From contig CAMLNH010000054.1 in NCBI GenBank assembly GCA_946481355.1, positions 1 through 11,052 of the forward strand: 11,052 bases of DNA, read 5' to 3'. Below are positions 1-6,246 of the stretch, piece after piece (the stretch's first letter is position 1; each line of letters starts with the position of its first letter). The notes under the pieces were generated by a model. That model had not been told where the DNA came from. It saw only the letters and a list, made by a program, of their open reading frames with translations, and searched no databases. Origin of the DNA: an uncultured Curvibacter sp. GTDB lineage: Bacteria > Pseudomonadota > Gammaproteobacteria > Burkholderiales > Burkholderiaceae. Position numbers and translations under genes: made by a program.

Positions 1-1231
1 CGAGGAAGGCGCTCATCCAGCCGGTCTGCACGCCCTGGGCATTGATCAGCGGCGCTTCGATGATGAGCACGGGGAAGCGCGTACCGTCCTTGTGCATGAA
101 GACCGATTCGTAGCCTTCGCGCGGCGGCACATTGCCGGCCAGGCGGATCTCCTGGCGTTTGCGGTATTCGTCGGCGAACTCGGGCGGCCAGTAGGGGGCA
201 TGCATGCTCTGCCCCATGAGCTCTTCCGCCGAAAACCCCACCATCTGGCAGAAGGCCGGGTTCACATAGGTGATGCGGCCCTGCAGGTCGCGCGCACGCA
301 GACCCGTGACCAGCGAGTCCTCCATGGCCTTGCGGAAGGCCAGCGCATCGGCCAGGTCACGCTCGGCCTTGAGGCGGCGACGCATGTCCTTGCCCAGCAG
401 CAGCAGGATGCCCACCAGGGCGATGGACATGGCCGTGACCAGAGCCGTGAGCACATTGGGGAACAGCTCCGGCGCGCCGCGCCAGCTGTCCATGCGCAGC
501 ACCAGGGTCGTACCCGGCAGATCCAGCAGATGCTGGGCCGAGAACACGCGGTTGCCGCGGCGTGCGTTGCCACGGATGGCCAGGCGGGTACCGTCGCCTT
601 CGGTGAAGGACACCTCCTGGCTGCGCGTGAGCTGGCGACCGAGGTCGTCCAGCACGTCCTGCAGGGAGTAAGTGGCCACCAGATAGCCCATGACCACGCC
701 GGCGCTGGCCAGGGGCAGGCACATCTCGATCACCTCCAGCCCCAGGCCGTCGGTCATGGGCACGAAGTAGCTGCCCGAATAGGCCGGACCGCTGAGGCGA
801 CGCGCGACATTGCAGACTTGCGCCACTTCGGACTGGACGCTGTCGCGCCCCAGCCGCTCGAACACCGGCGGCCGGTAGGGCGTGCCAGCCAGGTTCAGGA
901 CGTTCAAGCGGTCGTCGCGCCACTCGATGCGCAGCAGCTCGCGCCGCTCGCGCAGCAGTGCCGTGGCCTCCTGTGACCAGCGCGCCGGCGCGGGTTCCCC
1001 GAACTGCAGGGCCTGCAGGCTCTGCAGGTTGCGCGTCAGGCGCGAACGGATGTCGCCCACGGCGTCGGCCGCATCGCGCTCCAGCCGGCTCTGCACCTGG
1101 CTGGCCTCGTAGCGGCCGGCCAGCCAGACCAGGGTGACCAGCAAGGCCAGCACCAGGGTTGTCAAGGCAGACCAGAGCAAACGCCGCCGCCAGTGCTGCG
1201 GGCGCCAGCGCTCGCCCAGACGTTCCAGCAT
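1..1231 (-). CDS. Membrane-bound PAS-domain sensor protein, probably a sensor histidine kinase (N-terminal part only)
   Basis: The first 410 residues are visible; the C-terminal output domain lies beyond the left edge. The sequence shows a basic N-terminus, a membrane segment at about residues 16-39, a roughly 215-residue periplasmic region, a second membrane segment at about 257-280, a basic juxtamembrane stretch (KDMRRRLKAERD) and then a PAS domain from about 300 onward. PAS hallmarks are 'ITYVNPAFCQMVGFSAEELMG' style residues around 320-340 and 'HKDGTRFPVLI' at 380-390. The periplasmic region has two cysteines, C140 and C171, and matches no domain I can name, although its position suggests a Cache-like ligand sensor. 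This architecture fits histidine kinases that pair with a response regulator, but a diguanylate cyclase or other output cannot be excluded. The ATG at 1231 is chosen because a GAGG lies 6 nt upstream, overlapping the stop of the preceding hydrolase gene. It appears to be the third gene of a yhdP-hydrolase-sensor operon. Confidence 0.82.
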   Translation of the reverse strand, partial: MLERLGERWRPQHWRRRLLWSALTTLVLALLVTLVWLAGRYEASQVQSRLERDAADAVGDIRSRLTRNLQSLQALQFGEPAPARWSQEATALLRERRELLRIEWRDDRLNVLNLAGTPYRPPVFERLGRDSVQSEVAQVCNVARRLSGPAYSGSYFVPMTDGLGLEVIEMCLPLASAGVVMGYLVATYSLQDVLDDLGRQLTRSQEVSFTEGDGTRLAIRGNARRGNRVFSAQHLLDLPGTTLVLRMDSWRGAPELFPNVLTALVTAMSIALVGILLLLGKDMRRRLKAERDLADALAFRKAMEDSLVTGLRARDLQGRITYVNPAFCQMVGFSAEELMGQSMHAPYWPPEFADEYRKRQEIRLAGNVPPREGYESVFMHKDGTRFPVLIIEAPLINAQGVQTGWMSAFL

Positions 1232-1237
1232 GCGCGG

Positions 1238-1241
1238 CCTC
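1238..1241 (-). promoter_or_regulatory. Ribosome binding site of the sensor gene, overlapping the hydrolase stop codon
   Basis: On the minus strand the hydrolase stop TGA is followed by GG, giving GAGG, then six bases and the ATG of the sensor gene. The binding site therefore shares bases with the upstream stop codon. This fixes the start at 1231 and suggests translational coupling. Confidence 0.6.
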
Positions 1242-2067
1242 ACAGGACCCGGTGCTCCAGGGCAGGCAGCTGCTGGCGGCACTGCCGCAGCAGAGCGGCA
1301 TCAAGCTCGGCCAGCACCAGACCTTCTCCCTCGGGCCGCACCCCCAGCACCCGGCCCCAGGGGTCGACCACCATGCTGTGACCCCAGGTGCGGCGCCCGT
1401 TCTCGTGGGTCCCCCCCTGGGCCGCAGCAGCCACATAGGCCAGGTTCTCGATGGCCCGCGCGCGCAGCAAGGGCTCCCAGTGCGCCTGGCCCGTGGTGTG
1501 GGTGAAGGCGCTGGGCACCAGCAGCAGCTGGGCGCCGGCCTGCGCATGGGCGCGGTAGAGCTCGGGAAAGCGCAGGTCGTAGCAGACGCTCAGGCCCACA
1601 CGCCAGCTCCGGCCATCGCGCGCCTTCAGCTCGAAGTTCACGGGCTGGCGGCCGGGCCGCAGTGTGCGTGCTTCGTCATAGCACTCACGGCCGTTGTCGT
1701 AGCGAAAGAGGTGGATCTTGTCGTACTGGGCCACGCACTCCCCCTGCGGCGAGTAGACCCGGGTGCTGTTGTAGGCGCGCCGGTCCTCGTCTGCCGCCGC
1801 ACCGGCGTCGATCGGCAGCGTGCCACCGACGATCCACAGGCCGAGCTCGCGCGCCGCGTTCGCCAGGAAATCCTGGATCGGCCCCTGGCCCGGCGTCTCG
1901 CGGATGCGCAGCTTGGCCTCGTCGCCATGGCCCAGCAGGCAGAAGTACTCGGGCAGCACGGCCAGTTCCGCCCCCTGCTGCGCAGCCTGCTCCAGCAGGG
2001 CACGCGTGCGCGCCAGGTTGGCGGCCACCGAGGCCGAGGAGACCAGCTGGACGAGGGCAAGTTTCAT
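1240..2067 (-). CDS. Carbon-nitrogen hydrolase of the nitrilase superfamily (Nit1/YbeM-like amidase)
   Basis: This is a complete cytoplasmic enzyme of 275 residues, the usual size for this family. The Glu-Lys-Cys catalytic triad is visible: E40 in 'LPEYF', K117 in 'QYDKIHLF' and C162 in 'SVCYDLRFPELYR'. Other family features are 'IVGGTLP' near 79-85, 'YNSTRVYSPQGE' at 99-110, and 'HWEPLLRARAIEN' followed by 'GHSMVVDPWGRVL' in the C-terminal third. Eukaryotic Nit1 and E. coli YbeM hydrolyse deaminated glutathione to alpha-ketoglutarate and Cys-Gly, which makes metabolite repair the best guess; the substrate here is inferred. Its ATG overlaps the yhdP stop in the four bases ATGA, and no good Shine-Dalgarno sequence is present, so translation is probably coupled to yhdP. 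A YhdP-type gene followed by a nitrilase-family gene is a recurring order in proteobacteria. The downstream sensor gene starts 8 bp after the stop. Confidence 0.93.
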   Translation of the reverse strand: MKLALVQLVSSASVAANLARTRALLEQAAQQGAELAVLPEYFCLLGHGDEAKLRIRETPGQGPIQDFLANAARELGLWIVGGTLPIDAGAAADEDRRAYNSTRVYSPQGECVAQYDKIHLFRYDNGRECYDEARTLRPGRQPVNFELKARDGRSWRVGLSVCYDLRFPELYRAHAQAGAQLLLVPSAFTHTTGQAHWEPLLRARAIENLAYVAAAAQGGTHENGRRTWGHSMVVDPWGRVLGVRPEGEGLVLAELDAALLRQCRQQLPALEHRVL

Positions 2068-5000
2068 GGCGACTGGGTCCCGGGTTCGGTCGCGGCGGGC
2101 GCCGGGGGGGGCGCCTCGACCTTGTTCATCTGCGGCTCACTCCAGGTACCGGTGATGCGGAACTCCTGAGTGGCCGCGGCCATGGCAGGGCGGCGCAGGA
2201 AGTACTGGGCCAGGAAGGTGCCCAGGCCCACGGCTGGATTGATCCAGGTGGCCACCAGCGAGGCCGTACCGGCATTGATCTCGGGCACGACGACCACGCG
2301 CAGGTCCTGCGTCTCACGCGCCAGATCGGCCTGGCCGCTCATGAGCACGGCCGCGCTCACACCCTTCATCTGCAGGTTGTTGGTGCGGGCCAAGCCCTGG
2401 TCGATCTGCACATCGCCGCGCACGAAGTCGAAGGCGAAGCCCTCGCTGAACACGTCCCGGAAATCGAGCGTGAGCCGGCGCGGCAGCGACTGCAAGCTGA
2501 GCACACCCAGCAACTTCGCCAGACCCGGATCGGCCTTGAGAAACTGGCCACGCTCGATGTTGACGTTGAAACTGCCGCCCAGCGTCGGATAGTCCAGACC
2601 CAGCGGTGAGCCCACCCAACTGACCTGGCCTTCCATGCGCCCCTTGCCCGCACGCACCACGTCGGGCATGCCCAGGCGGCTCAGCAGGCCGCCTGCGTCG
2701 GTCACGTCGAGCTGGAAGTTCATGACAGTGCGACGGCGTTCGCCGCGCGACGTCGCGGGCGAACGCGGCGTCGCACGGCCGGTCGGCTCACCCGCTTCCT
2801 GGTAGACCGCCCAGTTGCCGCTGGCCGTGAACTCAGCCTCGGGCATCACGATGTGCAGACGGCTGAGCCGCCATTCCCGCGCGCCGGCGTCGCGGCGGGC
2901 GAACCCGCGGTTGACCGCCTCGATCTCGACCCGGCCCAGGTTCTTGCCGCGCAGCTCGAACTGCTGGATCGCCACGTCCAGAGCCGGGATGCCCACCGGC
3001 TGCTCGTCAAGCACGGTCTCCATGCCGCGCGCATTCTCTTGCCCGAGCACCAACCGCGCCAGGCGCGCATAGACATTGCCCGCACCGCTGCGCGCCGGCA
3101 TGCGGTATTCGACATAACCGCTGAGCTCACGCGCGTCGACGTTGGCGCGCCAGACCTGGCCCTCGCGCGTACCGCCGGCCACCAGCTGGCGCAGCGTCTG
3201 ACCGCCGGCCTGCAAGGTATTGCCCTGGACGATCAGGCTGGTCGGCAGGTAGTCCTGCAAGGTGGCGGACACGCCGCCGCCGCTGGTAGCCGGCTCGGCC
3301 GGCGAAGCCATGGCCTGGCGCCAGGCGTCCAGGTCCAGGGCGTCGAACTGCACCTGGGCCACCACCCCCTCGTCCGGCAGCGCCACGCTCTCACCTGCGG
3401 CCAGGCCGGCGCCGATGGCACCTCGCAGCACGCGCACACCACCCTCTGCATGTTGCCGGACATAGCGCAGGGAGAGCAGGCGCCCCAGGTCCAGGCGCAG
3501 CAGATCCTGGCGACGGGCATCGGCGGTCTGGCCGCTGCCGGCGGATTCCGGACTCATGAGCGCCGCCTGCAGGCGCAAGGGCAGCGCCACCTCGGCCGGT
3601 TTGGACAAAGGTGCGGGCAGATCGAGCGCCAGGCCCTGCAGGCTGGAGTTGAACTGGAACTCGGGCACGCCCTGGCGCAGACCGAACTCCGCCGTGTAGC
3701 CCGTGCTGCCGCTCATGCGCCGGCCCAAGGCCGCCGCCGCCCCGAGCTGGCTCTCCTGGCGCAGGCCCTGGGCGGTAAGGGTGCCCTGCACACGCAAACG
3801 GGGCTCGACGCCGGCGGGGGCACCGGGCAAGGCAATGGTGCCGCCCTCGGCGCGCACCTCCCCCCCCAGCAGGCGGCCCTGCACACCGGCCAGGGCAAAA
3901 CCCTGCTCGCTGAAGTGCACGGTGCCACGCGCGCGCGTGAGCCGCGGCAGACGAGGGGCGAGCAAGAGCTCATTGCCAGCCAGCTTGATCTGGCCGCGTA
4001 CGGCCGAGCGTTCGAGGTTCTGCAGGGGCAGATCCAGACCGAGCTGGACCTCGGCCTGGCCCGCAGCGCGCGCCTGGCGCAGCACCCCGCCCAGCATGGC
4101 GTCCAGCGGAGAGGCGCGCACCAGGCCGGTCAGCAACTCATCGAGCGGCCCGCCGAGCTGCAAATCGGTCTGCACGCGTGCGCCCTGGGTCATGTCGGGA
4201 ATGCGGGCCTCGCCCTTGAGAATGCGTAGCTGCGGCACGCCGTCCACACGCGCGCCGATATTGCGCAGCTGCAGGCTGCTGCGGTCGATCTGCAGCTCCC
4301 CGCGCAACTCGGTCAGGGCCGGCCAGGCCGGCTGGCCAGCAGCCTGCAGGCTCGCCGGCACATAGACAAACCGCGTGTCCTGGACCTGGGCCGTGATGCG
4401 GAATTCTCCCTGGCCGGCCTGGTGGAAGGGAAAGTCGTGCAGATCCCCCTTGACCCGGAAGCGGGCGGCGCTGGCCCGGCCCTGGGGCAGGGCCTCCTGC
4501 AGATAGTCGCGTACCTCGGCCGGGATGGCCTGGGGCAGATAGCGATGCAGAGCTGTCAGTTCGGCCCGGCTGAAGCTGCCCTGCAGATCGAGCACGCCGG
4601 GCAGGCGATGCGCGCCGGTGCCGGTCTGCCATTTGAGCTGGAATTCGCCCTGGGCTTCGGCGTTGGCAAAACGGGCATTGCTGATCTGCAGGCTGGCCTG
4701 CCCACCCTGCCGGCGCCACTGCAGCTCGGCCGCCAGCTGATCGAGTTCGATGCGCGGCTGCTCGAAGACGCCCGGCAGTTCCAGGTGACCCTGCTGCACC
4801 AGCACGCTGGCCCGACCACCATCCTGGGTGAAGTCGAATTCCATGGTCAGGCCGCGCACACCGGGCGAGCCGACGGCGTCGGCGAGCGCCTGGCCTTCGG
4901 CCAGGGGCTGCAGCTGGGGATGCGAGGCCACATCGAGCCGGCTCAGGCGGCCGCGGGCATCGTAGGCGGCGGGCGCTTCCCAGGACCCTTGCCAGCGTGC

Positions 5001-6218
5001 CTGCAGCTGCTCGACCTGCCCCTGGGGGGCATAGATCTGCAAGGCCCGGTGCAGACGCGGGCCCAGGGGCAGGCGCTGCCCCAGCGCGGCCAGAGAGGAA
5101 AGATCGATGCCGCTGACGCGCAATTCGCCGCGCGCGCTGTCGATCGCCTCCGAGGGCTGGGCATGGCTCAGGCGCATATCGCCCCCGCGCCAGCGCAGGC
5201 CGTCTCGTGTGTCAAAGCGCAGGCCCTGGGTCGACACCTCGTACCCACCCTCGAGCGTCTTCAATCCCACACGGGTCGCCAGGCGATCAAGCTCCAGCAC
5301 GGGCAACTCCGGGCCCAGCCGCAGGTCCAGCTGTGTCAGCGCCACATCCGCGGTGACAGCTCTGACACGCCCCTGGTCCACATCGACCCAGGCCCGCAGC
5401 GCGCCGCTGCCACCGGCCATTTCCAGCTGCAGCTGCGGGGGCAGGAGCACATGCCGCCGCAGTTCGGAGATGTCGACCCGCTCGAACACGGCGTAGAGCT
5501 GACCCTGCCAGCGCTGCCAGTCGCCGGCATCGGCAAAGAACAGGGGTTCGCGAAAGCTGCCGCGCAGGCTCAGCCGGTCGCCCAGCTCGGCCGGCGGGGT
5601 GGCGTCGAGCCGCAATTCATGCAGATGGCTGGCGTTGTGCAGGCGCAGATCGACCTGCTGCAACTCTACGGGCGGCGCGCCGCGCAGTTCATCGTGCCAG
5701 TGCACGCGGCCGTCGGTGATCAGCCACTCGGTCTGGGAAAAGACCCAGTTGGCCACCCGGCCATCGCCGCCTTGCGTCGGATCGATCTCGATGCCGGCCA
5801 CATGGAGACGCCCGTCGGCGCTGCGCCGCACATCGAGCTCGGGGCGATCGATGGCCAGCTGCTCGAAGCCGAGGTTCCACAGCGAGCGCGGCGAGACCGT
5901 GGCCTGGACGCGCGGCAGGTACAAGGCCGGCTCGCCCTGGCGATCGAACAGCAGCACCTCCTGAAGTTCGAAACTCGGTAACAGACGGTGGTCGTGCGCC
6001 ACGATGGCACCGATACGCACCGGCAGGCCCAGCGCCTCGCTGGCGCGGGTTTCCAGCAGCGGGCGCAGCTCGCCGATTCGGGGCACAATGAAGAGGTGCA
6101 GCGTCGCCCAGGCGGCGCCCAAGACCAGCCAGGCCAGCAGGATCAGCCACAGCAGCGCGCGCGTCGTGAGCGTCAGCGCTCTGAGGGGCAGGGTCGGGCG
6201 GCGCGGCAAGGCATTCAT
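2064..6218 (-). CDS. yhdP: YhdP-family AsmA-like inner-membrane protein (TIGR02099 type)
   Basis: The protein has 1384 residues, somewhat longer than E. coli YhdP (about 1266). It has one N-terminal membrane anchor at about 21-45, preceded by a basic segment. A long, beta-rich periplasmic body with a DUF3971/AsmA-like character follows. The conserved C-terminal block runs from about 1220 to 1375, with 'LLGVLSLQSLPRRLTLDFRD', 'VPEINAGTAS' and 'NPAVGLGTFLAQYFLRRP'. In E. coli, YhdP acts with TamB and YdbH in moving phospholipids between the inner and outer membranes, and also affects enterobacterial common antigen; that role is assumed here. The reading frame is open upstream to 6311. I choose the ATG at 6218 because it places the anchor near the N-terminus and leaves room for divergent glnE; no clear ribosome binding site precedes it. 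Oddities are a 49-bp palindrome read as residues 1148-1164, and two runs of eight identical bases. The C-terminus is Pro/Ala-rich. It heads the apparent operon. Confidence 0.93.
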   Translation of the reverse strand: MNALPRRPTLPLRALTLTTRALLWLILLAWLVLGAAWATLHLFIVPRIGELRPLLETRASEALGLPVRIGAIVAHDHRLLPSFELQEVLLFDRQGEPALYLPRVQATVSPRSLWNLGFEQLAIDRPELDVRRSADGRLHVAGIEIDPTQGGDGRVANWVFSQTEWLITDGRVHWHDELRGAPPVELQQVDLRLHNASHLHELRLDATPPAELGDRLSLRGSFREPLFFADAGDWQRWQGQLYAVFERVDISELRRHVLLPPQLQLEMAGGSGALRAWVDVDQGRVRAVTADVALTQLDLRLGPELPVLELDRLATRVGLKTLEGGYEVSTQGLRFDTRDGLRWRGGDMRLSHAQPSEAIDSARGELRVSGIDLSSLAALGQRLPLGPRLHRALQIYAPQGQVEQLQARWQGSWEAPAAYDARGRLSRLDVASHPQLQPLAEGQALADAVGSPGVRGLTMEFDFTQDGGRASVLVQQGHLELPGVFEQPRIELDQLAAELQWRRQGGQASLQISNARFANAEAQGEFQLKWQTGTGAHRLPGVLDLQGSFSRAELTALHRYLPQAIPAEVRDYLQEALPQGRASAARFRVKGDLHDFPFHQAGQGEFRITAQVQDTRFVYVPASLQAAGQPAWPALTELRGELQIDRSSLQLRNIGARVDGVPQLRILKGEARIPDMTQGARVQTDLQLGGPLDELLTGLVRASPLDAMLGGVLRQARAAGQAEVQLGLDLPLQNLERSAVRGQIKLAGNELLLAPRLPRLTRARGTVHFSEQGFALAGVQGRLLGGEVRAEGGTIALPGAPAGVEPRLRVQGTLTAQGLRQESQLGAAAALGRRMSGSTGYTAEFGLRQGVPEFQFNSSLQGLALDLPAPLSKPAEVALPLRLQAALMSPESAGSGQTADARRQDLLRLDLGRLLSLRYVRQHAEGGVRVLRGAIGAGLAAGESVALPDEGVVAQVQFDALDLDAWRQAMASPAEPATSGGGVSATLQDYLPTSLIVQGNTLQAGGQTLRQLVAGGTREGQVWRANVDARELSGYVEYRMPARSGAGNVYARLARLVLGQENARGMETVLDEQPVGIPALDVAIQQFELRGKNLGRVEIEAVNRGFARRDAGAREWRLSRLHIVMPEAEFTASGNWAVYQEAGEPTGRATPRSPATSRGERRRTVMNFQLDVTDAGGLLSRLGMPDVVRAGKGRMEGQVSWVGSPLGLDYPTLGGSFNVNIERGQFLKADPGLAKLLGVLSLQSLPRRLTLDFRDVFSEGFAFDFVRGDVQIDQGLARTNNLQMKGVSAAVLMSGQADLARETQDLRVVVVPEINAGTASLVATWINPAVGLGTFLAQYFLRRPAMAAATQEFRITGTWSEPQMNKVEAPPPAPAATEPGTQSP
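2104..2111. repeat. G8 homopolymer near the 3' end of yhdP
   Basis: Eight consecutive G (C8 on the coding strand) encode part of the Pro-rich tail of YhdP. The tract is flanked by two GGCGCC words at 2098-2103 and 2110-2115. A slip here would change the last residues and move the stop that overlaps the hydrolase start. Confidence 0.5.
2728..2776. repeat. 49-bp imperfect palindrome inside yhdP
   Basis: The outer arms GTGCGACG (2728-2735) and CGTCGCAC (2769-2776) pair over 8 bp. After a 2-nt bulge (GG at 2767-2768), GCGTTCGCC (2736-2744) pairs with GGCGAACGC (2758-2766) over 9 bp. The middle holds CGCGACGTCGCG (2746-2757), itself a perfect 12-bp palindrome. On the yhdP strand it is read without a stop as RATPRSPATSRGERRRT, residues 1148-1164. 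This Arg/Pro/Ser/Thr-rich linker lies between two ordinary AsmA-like segments. It could be an inserted palindromic repeat, a hairpin acting on the mRNA, or chance in GC-rich DNA. The structure is certain; its role is not known. Confidence 0.75.
3860..3867. repeat. C8 homopolymer inside yhdP
   Basis: Eight consecutive C (G8 on the coding strand) are read as two adjacent GGG glycine codons in 'RLLGGEVRAEGG'. A one-base slip would truncate YhdP after little more than half its length. Confidence 0.5.
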
Positions 6219-6246
6219 TTGGCAGATCGATAACGCGACAGGAATT
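6219..6246. promoter_or_regulatory. 28-bp divergent gap between yhdP and glnE
   Basis: Only 28 bases separate the two start codons. The gap cannot hold two full promoters with leaders, so at least one promoter must lie within the opposite gene's 5' coding sequence, or a transcript must be nearly leaderless. I see no convincing -35/-10 pair within it. Confidence 0.5.
6240..6243 (+). promoter_or_regulatory. Probable ribosome binding site of glnE
   Basis: AGGA lies three bases upstream of the chosen ATG at 6247. The spacing is short but this is the only purine-rich match near the start, and it supports 6247 over far-upstream in-frame ATGs that would lie antisense within yhdP. Confidence 0.45.

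Noticed and set aside
4869..4883. GCCGAC-GGC-GTCGGC inverted repeat in yhdP
   Set aside because: It is short and lies in ordinary coding sequence; stems of this size are expected by chance in GC-rich DNA.
2853..5981. Long plus-strand open frames at 2853-4229 and 4422-5981, opposite yhdP
   Set aside because: Both are Gln/Ala/His-rich antisense shadows of yhdP, without domain signatures.
6004..6246. In-frame extension of glnE upstream to 6004
   Set aside because: The extra 81 residues lie antisense to the conserved N-terminus of yhdP and would exceed the normal start of GlnE.
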